From positions 1 to 38,409 of the forward strand of contig QHCC01000173.1 in NCBI GenBank assembly GCA_003243915.1: a stretch of 38,409 nt of DNA, in the 5' to 3' direction. Of the stretch, positions 7,980-19,651 are shown piece by piece. A program made the translations under genes and the position numbers. The notes beneath the pieces were generated by a model that saw only the letters and a list, made by a program, of their open reading frames with translations, did not search any database and was not told the origin of the DNA. The first letter of the stretch is position 1; each line of letters opens with the position of its first letter. This DNA is from Pseudonocardiales bacterium (GTDB lineage: Bacteria > Actinomycetota > Actinomycetes > Mycobacteriales > Jatrophihabitantaceae).

Positions 7980-9578
7980 TCACTCCTCTCCTGCGCCGAT
8001 CAGACTCACCGGCTGGTCCGCCCGCTGCGACCGCTCGTCGTGCGCCTCCGTCGCTGCATCGCGCAACCGGTGCATCAGGGTCGTGAACTCCGTCGCGAAG
8101 TTGCCCGAGTCGCTGCGCGCGAGCCCGCCCACGGCGACCACGGTAGGCGACCCGCTCGCGGCACCGGCCGACGGGGTGATCCGCAGCCACAGCCTGCGCC
8201 GGCGCACCCCTAGCGAGCCGAGCAGGCCGAGCACCATCGCCGCCGCGGCGACGAGCAGGTACCCCTGGCTGGGATCGTGGCTGACCTGCATGCTGGCCCA
8301 CGGCACCCAGCCGTCGAAGCTCACCGACACACCGTTGCCGAACGTGTGGCTCTGCCCGACGGCGAGGTTGACCGCGCCGAGCTGTGTCATCTTGGACGCG
8401 TCGAGGGCGTACACCGACTGCGGCAGGCCCCGGTAGTTCAGGTCGCCCTGGTAGACGAAGATCCCGAGCACCGGATTGTCGACCTTCGGCGACACCGACC
8501 TGATGGCACCATCACCGCCCTGCTCCGGCGTGGGCGCGAAGAAGCCGCGGATGCCGACATCCTGGTTCTTGCCTGGGGCACCCTGCTCCTTGAACGCGCC
8601 TTCGGACAGCAGGGTGGCCGCATTCTGCGGGATGAACACGGCGGTGTCGTGACGCACCGTCCCGTCGGGCATCCGGATTGTCAGCTGCGGTGCGAAGCCG
8701 TGCCCGATCAGATAGAGGCGATCGCCGCCGAGGCGCAGCGGGTGGTTCACCGTGATCGTGGCGTGCTCGGCCGCGCTGTCGACATTGCGGCGGTAGGTGA
8801 CGTTGGCCGCGAACTTCGATGGCTCGCCGCTGGCCGTGTAGTCGGCGGTGAACCGAGTCATTTCGTCGATGCAGAACGGGCCGGGCGCGATCTTGCCCTC
8901 GGCGGCGAAGCGGCCTGGCTTCCACGAGTCGTACTGCGAGACCGTGTTGCAGAAACCCTGGTCGGGACCCTGGACGACGATGCGGGAGCCCTGGTAGCTG
9001 TACAGCCGCCCGATCGCGATCAGCAGCAGCGATGCGAGCACCGCGAGGTGGAAGATCAAGTTGCCGGTCTCGCGGCTGTAGCCCTTCTCGGCCGACAGCG
9101 TCAGTGTGCCGCCCGGCTCGGGACGCTGCACGATCCGCCAGCGCCGCCCGAGGGCCCGGCGGGCGGCGACCGCGTAGTCGGCGGGCGGCTGAGCCGTCTG
9201 GAAGCTGCCCGACTCGGGCAGCCGCCCGAGGTTGCGCGGGGCCGGCAGCGGCTTGCGGGCCACGGCGCGGGCGTGCAGCCGGATCCGCGGGATCAGGCAG
9301 CCGACCAGCGAGATGAACAGCAGCAGGTAGATGGCGGCGAACCACACCGAACCGAACACGTCGAACGCCCCGACCCTGTCGAGGAAGCGGCCCCACCCAC
9401 CATGCGAGGCGAGATAGCTGTCGGTCTTGTCCGGGTTCAGCGGGCGCTGCGGCAGCAACGAGCCGGGAACCGCCGCGACCGCGAGCAGGAACAGCAGGAT
9501 GAGTGCGGTGCGCATGCTGGTCAGGCGTCGCCACGCCATTCGGAGCGGGCGCAGCGCGGCCCTGGCCGGTGTGCTCAC
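7980..9578 (-). CDS. resB: ResB-family cytochrome c biogenesis protein
   Basis: MRTALILLFLLAVAAVPGSLLPQRPLNPDKTDSYLASHGGWGRFLDRVGAFDVFGSVWFAAIYLLLFISLVGCLIPR; GTG start overlaps ccdA stop. Confidence 0.93.
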   Translation of the reverse strand: MSTPARAALRPLRMAWRRLTSMRTALILLFLLAVAAVPGSLLPQRPLNPDKTDSYLASHGGWGRFLDRVGAFDVFGSVWFAAIYLLLFISLVGCLIPRIRLHARAVARKPLPAPRNLGRLPESGSFQTAQPPADYAVAARRALGRRWRIVQRPEPGGTLTLSAEKGYSRETGNLIFHLAVLASLLLIAIGRLYSYQGSRIVVQGPDQGFCNTVSQYDSWKPGRFAAEGKIAPGPFCIDEMTRFTADYTASGEPSKFAANVTYRRNVDSAAEHATITVNHPLRLGGDRLYLIGHGFAPQLTIRMPDGTVRHDTAVFIPQNAATLLSEGAFKEQGAPGKNQDVGIRGFFAPTPEQGGDGAIRSVSPKVDNPVLGIFVYQGDLNYRGLPQSVYALDASKMTQLGAVNLAVGQSHTFGNGVSVSFDGWVPWASMQVSHDPSQGYLLVAAAAMVLGLLGSLGVRRRRLWLRITPSAGAASGSPTVVAVGGLARSDSGNFATEFTTLMHRLRDAATEAHDERSQRADQPVSLIGAGEE

Positions 9579-10339
9579 AGCCCGCTGCCGATCCCGGCGC
9601 CCGGGCCGACCGTGCTGCGCAGCTCGTCCATCCAGTGGTTCCAGGTGCCGGTGACGAGCAGCAGTCCGAAGACGATCAGGAGCACGCCGCCGACCTGGCT
9701 GACGGCCCGCGCGTGCCGGCGCACGAAACCCAGCGCCCCGGACACCCAGCCGACGCCCACCGCCACGAGCACGAACGGGATGCCCAGGCCCAGGCAGTAA
9801 CACAGCATCAGGAACGCGCCGCGGCCGGCCGTCGCCTGCTGGAAGGCCAGCGTGTACACGGCGCCCAGCGTGGGCGTCAGGCAGGGGGCCCAGGCCAGCC
9901 CGAACGCCGCACCGAGCAATGGCGCGCCGAGCAGGCCGGCGCGGGGAAGGCGGTGGATGCGGACCTCGCGTTGCAGGAACCCGATACCGCCCAGGAAGAC
10001 CACGCCCATGAGGATCGTCACCACGCCAAGCACCCGCTCGATCGTGAGCGCGTGCTCGCGTATCGCCGCGCCGAGACTGCCGAACAGCACCCCCTCGGCG
10101 ACGAAAATGGCGGTGAATCCGACGACGAACAACAACGCGCCGAACACCATTCGCCGCTGGCTGTGCTTGACGTCGACGGCCGAACCGGACAGCCCGGCGA
10201 CATAGGACAGGTACCCGGGCACCAGCGGCAGCACGCACGGCGACAGGAACCCGATCAGGCCGACCAGTGCCGCGACGCCCGCAGCCACCAGCAGCGGCCC
10301 GTCGCTGACGGCATGCTCGAAGGCACCGGCAGCGAGCAT
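9575..10339 (-). CDS. ccdA: CcdA-family thiol-disulfide transmembrane protein
   Basis: FLSPCVLPLVPGYLSYVAGLSG and LAWAPCLTPTLGAVYTLAFQQA, the paired Pro/Cys TM motifs. Confidence 0.93.
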   Translation of the reverse strand: MLAAGAFEHAVSDGPLLVAAGVAALVGLIGFLSPCVLPLVPGYLSYVAGLSGSAVDVKHSQRRMVFGALLFVVGFTAIFVAEGVLFGSLGAAIREHALTIERVLGVVTILMGVVFLGGIGFLQREVRIHRLPRAGLLGAPLLGAAFGLAWAPCLTPTLGAVYTLAFQQATAGRGAFLMLCYCLGLGIPFVLVAVGVGWVSGALGFVRRHARAVSQVGGVLLIVFGLLLVTGTWNHWMDELRSTVGPGAGIGSGL

Positions 10340-10911
10340 CAGGACTCCGCGAGCAGCTTGTCCAGCAACGGCTGGAGGTCCTTCGCCGTCAGCTTGTTCA
10401 GATACACCACGGCCACCCGCTGATGCTTGTCGATGATCACCGTGAACGGCAGGGCGAGAGCCGGGATCTTGCCCAGCCGCAGAGCCGTCTCACCCTGCTC
10501 GTCGAACACGATCGGGTAGCTGATGTCGTTGTCCTGGACGAACGCCTCAGCCTGGCTGCGGATGTCTTTGGTGTCGATGCCGATGAAGTCGACGCCCTTG
10601 GCCTTGTCGGCGCGATACACGAGGTCGAACTGCGGTGTCTCGGTCGTGCACGGCCCGCACCAGGTGGCCCAGAAGTTGATGACGACGACCTTGCCGGTGT
10701 GCTGCGACAGCTTCATCGTGCTGCCGGTCAGCAACGTGCCGGTGAAGTCGCCGGCCTTCTTGCGGTCGCCGACGGGGTAGGTCTTACCGAGGGTGGTGCC
10801 GCTGACGAAGCGGAACTGACCGCCGCTCTGGTCGACCGCGTTCTTGCCGGTGCAGGCGGCGAGCACCAGCGCAGCGAGTGCCGCAGCAGCCAGAAATCGT
10901 GGGAGTCTCAT
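10339..10911 (-). CDS. TlpA/ResA-like thioredoxin-fold lipoprotein
   Basis: Lipobox LVLAAC; VVVINFWATWCGPCTTETPQFDLVY. Confidence 0.93.
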   Translation of the reverse strand: MRLPRFLAAAALAALVLAACTGKNAVDQSGGQFRFVSGTTLGKTYPVGDRKKAGDFTGTLLTGSTMKLSQHTGKVVVINFWATWCGPCTTETPQFDLVYRADKAKGVDFIGIDTKDIRSQAEAFVQDNDISYPIVFDEQGETALRLGKIPALALPFTVIIDKHQRVAVVYLNKLTAKDLQPLLDKLLAES

Positions 10912-10985
10912 CGCCGTCCAGTGTGCGTCACGGCCGATCCACGCCCGCAGCCGCCTCAGCTTGCTGTGGGCGGCGCCGCAGTTCC

Positions 10986-11633
10986 TCAGGCGCCGGCCCC
11001 GCGCCCGGGCGGCAGCGTTGCGGCCGGCTCGGCGTAGTCGACGGCCACGACATCGTCCCCGTCGAAGGTGAACGACGTGACCGAGGCCAGGCCGCACTGG
11101 CGGTGACGTGGGTCGTGGAACAGCCTGCGGCCCTCGACGGCCCGGCGGGCGATCACGATCGGGAGTTGGTGACTGACGCAGACCGCGTGCTTGCCGGCCC
11201 CGGCCCCGGCCGCGAGCGCGCCGTCGCGTGCCGCGCGGGCGGCGGCAAGCACGCGGGCGGCGATCTGCGCGTACGGCTCGCCCCAGGACGGCCGGAACGG
11301 GTTGACGAAGTACTTCCAGTTGCCGACATCGGTGAACAACCCCTTTCCCCCGGCAACCTGACGCCCCTCGAGCTCGTTGGCCGCCTCGATGAGGCGCTCG
11401 TCGGTGCCGACGCCGAGGCCGAACGAATCGGCCAGCGGCGCGGCGGTCAGCAGGGCCCGCTCCAGCGGCGAGGACACCAGGTAGCCCACGTCGTGGCGCG
11501 CCAGGTACTCCGCGGCCAGCTTGGCCTGCGCGACGCCGAGGTCGCTGAGCACGAAGCCGGGCAGCCTGCCGTAGAGGATGCGGTCGGGGTTGAACACCTC
11601 ACCGTGGCGTAGCAGGTGCACTGTCGTCGTCAC
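10986..11633 (-). CDS. histidine phosphatase family protein
   Basis: VHLLRHGEVFNPDRILYGRLPGFVLSDLG (RHG motif), CVSHQLPIVIARR. Confidence 0.9.
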   Translation of the reverse strand: MTTTVHLLRHGEVFNPDRILYGRLPGFVLSDLGVAQAKLAAEYLARHDVGYLVSSPLERALLTAAPLADSFGLGVGTDERLIEAANELEGRQVAGGKGLFTDVGNWKYFVNPFRPSWGEPYAQIAARVLAAARAARDGALAAGAGAGKHAVCVSHQLPIVIARRAVEGRRLFHDPRHRQCGLASVTSFTFDGDDVVAVDYAEPAATLPPGRGAGA

Positions 11634-11705
11634 CTGGCCGATCCTGCCAGGCCACCGGATCGTCCTGCGCCAGCAGCGAAGCGGGCCGTGTGCTAGGGCC
11701 GGGTG

Positions 11706-13031
11706 CTAGGGCCGGGCCTGCGCGGCGGCGTGGGCTGCGGCGGGCAGCGCGGCTGCGATGCGATCCAGCGCGCCGTCGTCCATGGCCGCGTTGACGAACC
11801 AGGCCTCGAACGCGCTGGGCGGCAGGTACACCCCCGCGTCGAGCATGGCGTGGAAGAACGGCTTGTAGCGGTACGTCTCGGCAGCCTGCGCGCTGGCGAA
11901 ATCGACCACCGGCGCCGCCGCGAAGAAGATCGAGAACAGGTTGCCCGCGTACTGCACCTGGTGCGCAACACCCGCCGCAGTAAGGGCGTCAGCGGCGAGC
12001 CGGCCGATCAACGCGGCATTGCCATCCAGCGCCGCGTACACCGACGCGTCCGCGGCGCGCAGCGAGGCCAGCCCGGCGGCGACCGCGACAGGGTTACCCG
12101 ACAGCGTCCCGGCCTGGTACACCGGACCGCCCGGCGCGAGGTAGCCCATCACCTCAGCCCGCCCGCCGAAGGCCGCGGCCGGCAACCCACCGCTCATCAC
12201 CTTGCCGAACGTGAACAGGTCGGCGTCGACCGGATCGAGTCCGTACCAGCCCGCGGCGCCGACCCGGAACCCGGTCATCACCTCATCCATCACCAGCAGC
12301 GCGCCATGGGCCGATGTGATCTCCCGCAGGCCGGCGTTGAAGCCCGGCAGCGGCGCGATGGCACCCATGTTGCCCGCAGCCGCTTCGGTGATCACGCACG
12401 CGATGTCGCTGCCGAACTCGGCGAAACACGCCCGCACCGCGCCCAGATCGTTGTACGGCAGCACGATGGTCTCGGCGGTCTGTGCGCCGGTGACGCCCGG
12501 GGTATCGGGCAGGCCCAGCGTCACCACCCCCGAGCCCGCGGCGGCCAGCAGCGCGTCGACGTGGCCGTGGTAGCACCCGGCGAACTTGACCACCCGGTGC
12601 CGCCCAGTCGCGCCGCGGGCAAGCCGGATCGCCGACATCGTCGCCTCGGTGCCGGAGTTGACGAGCCGCACCTGCTCGAGCGGCGCGCGCGCGCCGCCGG
12701 GCGCGGCCGCGTTCACCCGCCGGATGATCTCCTCCGCCAGCTCGATCTCACCGAGCGTGGGCGCCCCGAACGACAGCCCGGACGACGCCGCGCGCTGCAC
12801 CGCGGACACCACCGCCGGGTGCGCGTGCCCCAGGATCATCGGCCCCCATGACGACACCAGGTCGACGTAGGAGCGCCCATCGGCGTCGGTGAGGTACGCA
12901 CCGCTGCCGCTGACCATGAAGCGCGGGGTGCCGCCGACGGCCCGGAACGCCCGCACCGGCGAGTTCACCCCGCCCGGGATCACCCGCTGCGCACGGGCGA
13001 ACAGCTCAGCTGAAACGGGCGCGTCAGGCAC
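11706..13031 (-). CDS. hemL: glutamate-1-semialdehyde 2,1-aminomutase
   Basis: [49 protein letters not shown] (PLP-Lys motif); start set at GTG ([11 protein letters not shown]). Confidence 0.95.
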   Translation of the reverse strand: MPDAPVSAELFARAQRVIPGGVNSPVRAFRAVGGTPRFMVSGSGAYLTDADGRSYVDLVSSWGPMILGHAHPAVVSAVQRAASSGLSFGAPTLGEIELAEEIIRRVNAAAPGGARAPLEQVRLVNSGTEATMSAIRLARGATGRHRVVKFAGCYHGHVDALLAAAGSGVVTLGLPDTPGVTGAQTAETIVLPYNDLGAVRACFAEFGSDIACVITEAAAGNMGAIAPLPGFNAGLREITSAHGALLVMDEVMTGFRVGAAGWYGLDPVDADLFTFGKVMSGGLPAAAFGGRAEVMGYLAPGGPVYQAGTLSGNPVAVAAGLASLRAADASVYAALDGNAALIGRLAADALTAAGVAHQVQYAGNLFSIFFAAAPVVDFASAQAAETYRYKPFFHAMLDAGVYLPPSAFEAWFVNAAMDDGALDRIAAALPAAAHAAAQARP

Positions 13032-13095
13032 AGCCGAAGTGTCCCAGCAGGCATAGGGCAGGATCGACGCGACTCCCACGGAGAGGCATCACCGC

Positions 13096-13848
13096 ATGCA
13101 GATCGAAGGCAGCGTCGCAGTCGTCACCGGTGGCGCGTCGGGGCTCGGCCTGGCCACCGCGCACCGGCTCGTCCGGGCCGGCGCCCAGGTCGTGGTGCTC
13201 GACCTCCCGTCGGCGCCGGGGCCCGCCGCGGAGAAAATCGGCGCGGCCTTCGCCCCCGGCGACGTCACCGAGGAGGCCGACGTCACCGCCGTCCTCGACG
13301 CCGCCGCCGCCCGCGGCCCGCTCCGCATCGTGGTCAACTGCGCGGGTGTCGGGACCCCGGGGCGTGTCATCGGTCGCAACGGCGTGCTGCCCCTCGACCA
13401 GTTCGTCCGCGTGGTGCAGGTGAATCTGATCGGCACGTTCAACGTGCTGCGCCTGGCCGCCGAACGCATCGCGGCCACCGAACCGGTCGACGGCGAACGC
13501 GGCGTCATCGTCAACACCGCCTCTGCCGCCGCCTTCGACGGCCAGATCGGGCAGGCGGCCTACGCGGCATCGAAGGGCGGCGTCGTCGCGATGACCCTGC
13601 CGATCGCCCGCGACCTGGCCGACAAGCTGATCCGCGTCATGACGATCGCACCCGGCCTGTTCCAGACGCCGATGCTGGCCGGCCTGCCGCAGGAGGCACA
13701 GGATTCCCTCGGCGCGCAGGTGCCGCACCCCAGCCGCCTCGGTCACCCCGACGAGTACGCGGCGCTCGTCGAGCACATCGTCACCAACCCGATGCTCAAC
13801 GGCGAGGTGATCCGCCTGGACGGCGCGATCCGGATGGCCCCGCGATGA
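13096..13848 (+). CDS. SDR-family NAD(P)-dependent oxidoreductase (type II 3-hydroxyacyl-CoA dehydrogenase-like)
   Basis: [53 protein letters not shown]. Confidence 0.92.
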   Translation: MQIEGSVAVVTGGASGLGLATAHRLVRAGAQVVVLDLPSAPGPAAEKIGAAFAPGDVTEEADVTAVLDAAAARGPLRIVVNCAGVGTPGRVIGRNGVLPLDQFVRVVQVNLIGTFNVLRLAAERIAATEPVDGERGVIVNTASAAAFDGQIGQAAYAASKGGVVAMTLPIARDLADKLIRVMTIAPGLFQTPMLAGLPQEAQDSLGAQVPHPSRLGHPDEYAALVEHIVTNPMLNGEVIRLDGAIRMAPR

Positions 13849-13919
13849 GCGCCCGCGCGTCGAGCAACGCGATCGATGCCGAACGCGCGCGGGCCGAGTG
13901 TCCGCCCGAGCCCGCGCCG

Positions 13920-14888
13920 TCATGATCGGCTGGGCAGCTCGCGGCGCATGACCACGCGGGTGCCCACGGCATCCAGGCCGGCCGCCCGCTCCTTGTCCCG
14001 CAACCGGACGAGTCCCGGCGAGAGGTCCTCGAGGACGGCGAAGCCGCGCGCTGCGTAGAACGGGGCGTTCCACGCGACGTCGGCGAAGGTGGTGAGGGTG
14101 ATCGCCCGGTAGCCGGCGGCGGCCCAGTCGCAGGCGGCCTCGAGCAGTGCCGTGCCCAGACCCGAGCGCATCCGGCCCGGGATGACGGCCAGCTCCGCGA
14201 GGTGGGCGACGCCGTCGAGCTCGTCGACCCAGACGAAACCCACGGCGGGGCGAGCGGCCACGAAGATGGCCTTCGCGCCGGCCAACTCGTCCGCCGGGAA
14301 CGCGATCTCGGGCAGGTACAGCCCCGAGACCCGGAACAGGGACTCCGCGCGCTCGTCGATCTCCGGCAGCACCGCCAGGTCGTCGGGCTCGGCGGGGCGA
14401 ATGTCAGCTGACTCCTCGGCTCGGGTGTCGGCTTCCTCGGACCGGACGCCGAGGGCCGCGGCCAACAGGTCCGGACGCCGGGTGGGCACGACCACGACCC
14501 CGCCACCGGCCAGGTGCAGCGTGAGCCCCGGCGTGCCGCTCGGCAACCCCTCGTGCACGGTCTGGCCGAGTACCGGCAGCAGTGGATCGACGACGTCGTC
14601 GAAGCCGACGATCATCTCGCGTGCCACCGAGTGTTCGCCCACCTGCAACTGGGTCGACGTGACCGTGATCGAGCGCACGGTCCGGGCGGCGTGCGTGGCG
14701 AGCGCGCTCACGCCGACGACGAGGACGACCGCAACCAGCCAGGCCCAGACGTGCAGAAACCCGGCGCCGAGGCCGAGGTCGACGACGAACCCGACGGCGA
14801 GCAGGGCGAACAGCGCCCAGACCGTGCCGTAGCCGCGGGCCGGCTCGTGGTAAACCGGCGGCTGCGCTGCTTCCCCCGGTGCGCTCAC
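13920..14888 (-). CDS. two-TM/PH-like (DUF3093-like) N-terminal domain fused to GNAT acetyltransferase
   Basis: N-terminus [40 protein letters not shown] then strand-rich [12 protein letters not shown]...[17 protein letters not shown]-terminus [52 protein letters not shown]. Confidence 0.8.
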   Translation of the reverse strand: MSAPGEAAQPPVYHEPARGYGTVWALFALLAVGFVVDLGLGAGFLHVWAWLVAVVLVVGVSALATHAARTVRSITVTSTQLQVGEHSVAREMIVGFDDVVDPLLPVLGQTVHEGLPSGTPGLTLHLAGGGVVVVPTRRPDLLAAALGVRSEEADTRAEESADIRPAEPDDLAVLPEIDERAESLFRVSGLYLPEIAFPADELAGAKAIFVAARPAVGFVWVDELDGVAHLAELAVIPGRMRSGLGTALLEAACDWAAAGYRAITLTTFADVAWNAPFYAARGFAVLEDLSPGLVRLRDKERAAGLDAVGTRVVMRRELPSRS

Positions 14889-15886
14889 GGCGTCAGGTTC
14901 GCCGCTTCGACCGCCCAGTAGGTGAGGATGATCGAGGCGCCGGCGCGCTTGATCGAGGTCAGCGTCTCCAGGATGATCCGCTCCCGGTCCAGCCAGCCGC
15001 GTTCGGCCGCCGCCTCGACCATCGCGTACTCGCCACTGATCTGGTACGCGGCGACCGGTACCGGCGACGCGTCGGCGACCGCCCGCAGCACGTCCAGGTA
15101 GGGCAGCGCGGGCTTGACCATCACGATGTCGGCGCCCTCGGCGACGTCGAGCGCGACCTCGGCCAGCGCCTCGCGCACGGTGCGGGTGTGATCCTGCTGG
15201 TAGCCCTTGCGGTCGCCGACGAGCGAGGAGTTGACGGCCTCGCGAAACGGGCCGTAGAAGCCGGAGGCGTACTTCGGGGCGTAGCCGAGGATGCCGACCT
15301 CGACGTGGCCGGCGGCGTCCAACGCGGCCCGCACCACCCCGACCTGGCCGTCCATCATGCCGCTGGTGCCGAGCAGGTGGGCGCCGGCGTCGGCCTGCGC
15401 GCGGGCCATCGCGGCGTAGCGCTCCAGCGTGGCGTCGTTGTCCACCTCACCGGTGCCGTCGCCGCTCAGCACGCCGCAGTGGCCGTGGTCGGCGAACTCG
15501 TCCAGGCACAGGTCGGCCATCAGCACGGTGTCCTCGCCCAGTTCGGCGCGCAGCCGCGCGAGCGCCACGTTCAGCACGCCGTGCGGATCGTCGGCGCCGG
15601 AGCCCCGGCCGTCCTTGTCCGTCGGGATACCGAACAGCATCAGCCCGCCGACGCCGGCCTCGACGGCCGCGACCGCCGCCTTCACCAGAGACTCCTGGGT
15701 GTGCTGGACGACGCCGGGCATCGAGGTCACCGCGACGGGGTCGGCGATGCCCTCGCGCACGAACATCGGCAGCACCAGATCGGCCGGGCGCACCCCGACC
15801 TCACTGACGAGCCGGCGCAGCGCCGCCGTGCGCCGCAGCCGCCGCGGCCGCGACACGGGGAACCCCGGCAGCTCAGGCAAGGTCAT
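14885..15886 (-). CDS. hemB: delta-aminolevulinic acid dehydratase (porphobilinogen synthase)
   Basis: [78 protein letters not shown]. Confidence 0.96.
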   Translation of the reverse strand: MTLPELPGFPVSRPRRLRRTAALRRLVSEVGVRPADLVLPMFVREGIADPVAVTSMPGVVQHTQESLVKAAVAAVEAGVGGLMLFGIPTDKDGRGSGADDPHGVLNVALARLRAELGEDTVLMADLCLDEFADHGHCGVLSGDGTGEVDNDATLERYAAMARAQADAGAHLLGTSGMMDGQVGVVRAALDAAGHVEVGILGYAPKYASGFYGPFREAVNSSLVGDRKGYQQDHTRTVREALAEVALDVAEGADIVMVKPALPYLDVLRAVADASPVPVAAYQISGEYAMVEAAAERGWLDRERIILETLTSIKRAGASIILTYWAVEAANLTP

Positions 15887-15897
15887 CGTCCGCCACC

Positions 15898-17451
15898 TCA
15901 GCGGCCGGAGCGACGCGACGGGCGGGCCGCCTTCTTGGCCGCCGCAGCGGCGGCCTTCTCACGCTGCTCTGCGGCCCGGGCCGAGGCGTACTCGGCCAGC
16001 GCGTCGACCAGGGCCGGCACCGTCGCCGCCTCCGGCTCCACGTCCACGCGCAGGCCGAACTCGCGCGCGGTGGCCGCGGTCTGCGGGCCGATGCACGCGA
16101 CGACGGTCCGGGCGTGCGGCTTGCCGGCGATGCCGACCAGGTTGCGCACCGTGGACGAGGACGTGAAGCACACCGCCTGGAAACCGCCGGACTTGATGGC
16201 GTCGCGGATCTCGGCGGCCGGCGGGGCAGCGCGCACCGTGCGGTATGCGGTGACGTCGTCGATCTCCCAGCCGCGCTCCCGCAATCCGGCGGAGAGCGTC
16301 TCGGTGGCAATGTCGGCCCGCGGTAGCAGGACGCGGTCGATCGGGTCCAGCACGTCGTCGTAGGGCGGGAAGTCGGCCAGCAGCCCCTCGGAGGACTGCT
16401 CGCCCGACGGCACCAGCTCGGGACGGATACCGAAAGCACGCACCGCGTCTGCACTCGCCTCGCCCACACAGGCGATCTTCACGCCGGCGAACGCGCGGGC
16501 GTCCAGGCCGTACTCCTCGAACTTCTCCCGCACCGCCCGGACCGCGTTCGTGGAGGTGAACACGATCCACTCGTAGCGGCCGGTGACCAGGCCCTTCAGG
16601 GCGCGTTCCATCTGGGTCGGAGTGCGCGGCTGCTCGACGGCGATGGTCGGAACCTCCACGGGCGTCGAACCGTAGGAACGCAGCCGGTCGCTCATGGCGC
16701 CGGCCTGGTCCTTGGTGCGCGGGACGAGCACCTTCCAGCCGTAGAGCGGGCGCGACTCCCACCAGGTGAGCCGGTCGCGCTGGGCTGCGGCCTTGCCGAC
16801 GGTGACGACCAGCGTTCCGGTCATCCCGACGCCGGTCAGCTCCAGCTCGCCGAGCGTGCCGAGCACTGTCTGCTGGGCGGTGCTGGTGCCGTCGCAGCTC
16901 ACCGTGACCGCGGTATCGGGCTTGAGGCCGTTGGCCACGAGCTGCTCGCCGAGCAGCGCGACGTCAGCGGCCGCCACGGTGAGCACCAGGGTGCCGGGCG
17001 CATGCGCGAGCGCTTCGAAGTCGGCGCCGTCGACGCCGCGCAGGTCGGCCTCGGTTCGCACCGAGCCGACCGGCACGCCCGCGTAGGCCGCGGTGCCGGC
17101 ACCCAACGGCACGCCGGGTACGACCTCGAACGGCACCACCGTCCTGGCGACGGTGAGCGCCTCCTTGACGGCACCGTCGTCGGCGAACGGGTCGCCGGCG
17201 ATCAGGCGCACGACGGACACCCCGGCACGTGCCTCGGCCAGCACCGCCTTCGCGGTCTGGGCCGGCGTCGTCTCGGCCAGTCGCACCTCGACGGTGGCCA
17301 GCGCAGTGATCGACGCCGGCACCGCCGCATCGGCGACGACGAGTTCGGCGCGTCGCAACGCGTCGACGGCGTGTACGGCCAGCAGCCCCGGGTCGCCGGG
17401 ACCGGCACCGACAAAGGTGACGCGGCCGAGGACCTTGCGCGCTCGGGTCAT
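15898..17451 (-). CDS. hemD: fused uroporphyrinogen-III C-methyltransferase / uroporphyrinogen-III synthase
   Basis: N-terminus [33 protein letters not shown] (SUMT-like); C-terminus [38 protein letters not shown] and [11 protein letters not shown] (HemD). Confidence 0.93.
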   Translation of the reverse strand: MTRARKVLGRVTFVGAGPGDPGLLAVHAVDALRRAELVVADAAVPASITALATVEVRLAETTPAQTAKAVLAEARAGVSVVRLIAGDPFADDGAVKEALTVARTVVPFEVVPGVPLGAGTAAYAGVPVGSVRTEADLRGVDGADFEALAHAPGTLVLTVAAADVALLGEQLVANGLKPDTAVTVSCDGTSTAQQTVLGTLGELELTGVGMTGTLVVTVGKAAAQRDRLTWWESRPLYGWKVLVPRTKDQAGAMSDRLRSYGSTPVEVPTIAVEQPRTPTQMERALKGLVTGRYEWIVFTSTNAVRAVREKFEEYGLDARAFAGVKIACVGEASADAVRAFGIRPELVPSGEQSSEGLLADFPPYDDVLDPIDRVLLPRADIATETLSAGLRERGWEIDDVTAYRTVRAAPPAAEIRDAIKSGGFQAVCFTSSSTVRNLVGIAGKPHARTVVACIGPQTAATAREFGLRVDVEPEAATVPALVDALAEYASARAAEQREKAAAAAAKKAARPSRRSGR

Positions 17452-18368
17452 TTCGAGCTCCCCATCATCTGATCTGCGCCGTCGGCGAGCAGGTCGGCAG
17501 CGAGCCGCCGCCCGACGCCGTCGGCATCTGTTGTCGCGCCAGTGGCCGAGAGTCGAACGGCGCAGCTGCCGTCGAGTGCGGTCACTGATCCACGAAGGAA
17601 CACTTCGAGTACGGCGTCGCCCTCGACCACCTCGGCCAGCGCGCCCACCGGGGCGGAACATCCTGCTTCCAGCGCCGCGAGCAACGCCCGCTCGGCGCTC
17701 ACGGCGGCGGCCGTGTCGACGTCGTTCAGCGCGGCGAGCACGGCGATCGTGTCGCCGTCGCCGGACCTGCACTCCACCGCGAGGGCACCCTGCGCGGGCG
17801 CCGGCAACACCTGGATTGGGTCGAGGACCTCGGTGACCTCGCCGCCGCGACCCAGGCGCCGCAACCCGGCATAGGCCAGCACCACCGCGTCGAGCTCGCC
17901 CGAGGACACCTTGCCCAGGCGGGTGTCGACGTTGCCGCGCAGGCCGACGATGTCCAGGCCTAGCCCGAGCGCCCGCAGCTGCGCGGCCCGGCGCGGCGAG
18001 CCGGTGCCGACGCGCGCGCCCGCCGGCAGCTCTCCGAGGCTCAGACCGTCTCGGGCGACCAAGGCGTCGCGCGGGTCCTCGCGCTGCGGCACCGCCGCGA
18101 TCATGACGCCCTCGGCGGCGGCCGTGGGCAGGTCCTTGTAGGAGTGCACGGCGACGTCGATCTGGCCGGCGAGAAGCGCGCTGCGCAGTGCCGAGACGAA
18201 GACACCGGTGCCGCCGATCTGGGTGAGTGCCGCACTCGAGCGGTCACCCTCGGTGACGATGTGGACGATCTGCGCGGGCGCGCCCAGCGCGGAGACGACC
18301 AGACCGGTCTGGGTCCGGGCCAGCGCGCTGCCCCGGGTGCCGACGCGCAGGGTGCGGGTGGCGGTCAT
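17448..18368 (-). CDS. hemC: hydroxymethylbilane synthase
   Basis: [47 protein letters not shown]. Confidence 0.96.
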   Translation of the reverse strand: MTATRTLRVGTRGSALARTQTGLVVSALGAPAQIVHIVTEGDRSSAALTQIGGTGVFVSALRSALLAGQIDVAVHSYKDLPTAAAEGVMIAAVPQREDPRDALVARDGLSLGELPAGARVGTGSPRRAAQLRALGLGLDIVGLRGNVDTRLGKVSSGELDAVVLAYAGLRRLGRGGEVTEVLDPIQVLPAPAQGALAVECRSGDGDTIAVLAALNDVDTAAAVSAERALLAALEAGCSAPVGALAEVVEGDAVLEVFLRGSVTALDGSCAVRLSATGATTDADGVGRRLAADLLADGADQMMGSSK

Positions 18369-19651
18369 GACAGCGGCTTCTTCATAGCGGCAACCGACTC
18401 GACCGCGGCCTGGTCGAGGTCGAACAGCTCGCGCAGCGCGGCGGCGTAGCGGTCCCCGCCCGGCGTCGAGGCGAGCTCCTTGACCCGGACCGTGGGCGCG
18501 TGCAGCACCTTCTCGACGGCGCGGCGCACGGCGTCGGCCACCTCGCGGCGCATGTCGTCGGCCAGGCCCGGCAGGCGGGCGTCCAGGCGTGCGAGCTCAC
18601 CGTCGATCACCTGGTTGGCCCGCGCCCGCAGCGCCGTCACCGTGGGTGCCACGGCCAATTGCTGCTGCTCGGCGAGGTAGTCGTGCAGCTCGTCGGCGAC
18701 GATCGCCGTCGCCGCGCGCACGTCGTCGTCGCTGACCATCGCACCATTGGTGCGCAGCACGTCGAGGTCGACGTAGGTGATTCCCGGTCGGCTCCCCACG
18801 ATCGGGTCGACGTCGCGCGGCAGCGCCAGGTCGAGCACGACCAGGGCACGCGACGCGCGCGAGCCCACGGCGTCGGCTTCGACGACCAGGCCGGTGGCCC
18901 CGGTGGAGGCGATGAGGACGTCGGCCGCGGCGATCTCGTCAGGCAGCGCATCGAGCGCCACTGCGCGGCCACCGAGCGATCCGGCCAGCCGCTGTGCGCG
19001 CTCGGGGGACCGGTTCGCGACGACGACGTCGCTGAGCCCGCGCCGGCGCAGCGTCGCTCCCGCGAGCGCGCCCATCGATCCCGCCCCGACGATCACTGCG
19101 CGGCGCCCGTCGAGCGTGCCGAGAACGGCCGCGGCCTCGTCGAGTGCGACCGACACGATCGACGCACCGGCCCGGGAAATGCCGGTGTCCGAGTGCACTC
19201 GCTTGCCCACCCGCAGGGCGCTCTGGGCCAGCCCGTGCAGCACGCTGCCCACCGAGCCGACCTCGGTGCCCAGCAGGTAGGACGCACGAAGCTGGCCGAT
19301 GATCTGCGACTCACCCACCACCATCGAGTCCAGGCCGGACGCGACCGAGAACACGTGCTCGGCGGCCGCCTCCGCGAAGTGCACGTAGAGGTGGTCGGAC
19401 AGGTCGGGCACCGCCAGGCCCGCGTGCCGCGCCAGCACCGTGGTGATCTCGGCGACCGCAGGGTGGAAGCGGGCCACGTCGGCGTAGACCTCGACGCGGT
19501 TGCAGGTCGAGAGCAGCAGCACCTCGCTGATCGTCTCCGCCCGGTGCAGTTCGTCGAGCGTTTTGCGCAGGTCGTCGACCGGCACCACGGCGCGTTCGAG
19601 CACCGCCACCGGCGCCGTGCGGTGCGATAGGCCAACCACGAGCACGCTCAT
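18365..19651 (-). CDS. hemA: glutamyl-tRNA reductase
   Basis: [47 protein letters not shown]. Confidence 0.96.
   Translation of the reverse strand: MSVLVVGLSHRTAPVAVLERAVVPVDDLRKTLDELHRAETISEVLLLSTCNRVEVYADVARFHPAVAEITTVLARHAGLAVPDLSDHLYVHFAEAAAEHVFSVASGLDSMVVGESQIIGQLRASYLLGTEVGSVGSVLHGLAQSALRVGKRVHSDTGISRAGASIVSVALDEAAAVLGTLDGRRAVIVGAGSMGALAGATLRRRGLSDVVVANRSPERAQRLAGSLGGRAVALDALPDEIAAADVLIASTGATGLVVEADAVGSRASRALVVLDLALPRDVDPIVGSRPGITYVDLDVLRTNGAMVSDDDVRAATAIVADELHDYLAEQQQLAVAPTVTALRARANQVIDGELARLDARLPGLADDMRREVADAVRRAVEKVLHAPTVRVKELASTPGGDRYAAALRELFDLDQAAVESVAAMKKPLS

Noticed and set aside
5609-8086. 825-aa plus-strand ORF opposite ubiD and ccsB
   Set aside because: Antisense to two well-conserved genes; composition (D/R/H/Q-rich, VDRDDAA, HHDDQ) is typical of a mirrored high-GC frame, not a real protein.
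8277-9800. 507-aa plus-strand ORF opposite resB
   Set aside because: Antisense shadow ORF over a conserved gene.
7980-10238. 752-aa minus-strand ORF implying a CcdA-region/ResB fusion
   Set aside because: Only the ResB part is coding; the N-terminal extension is an out-of-frame reading of ccdA. ResB starts near 9578 overlapping the ccdA stop.
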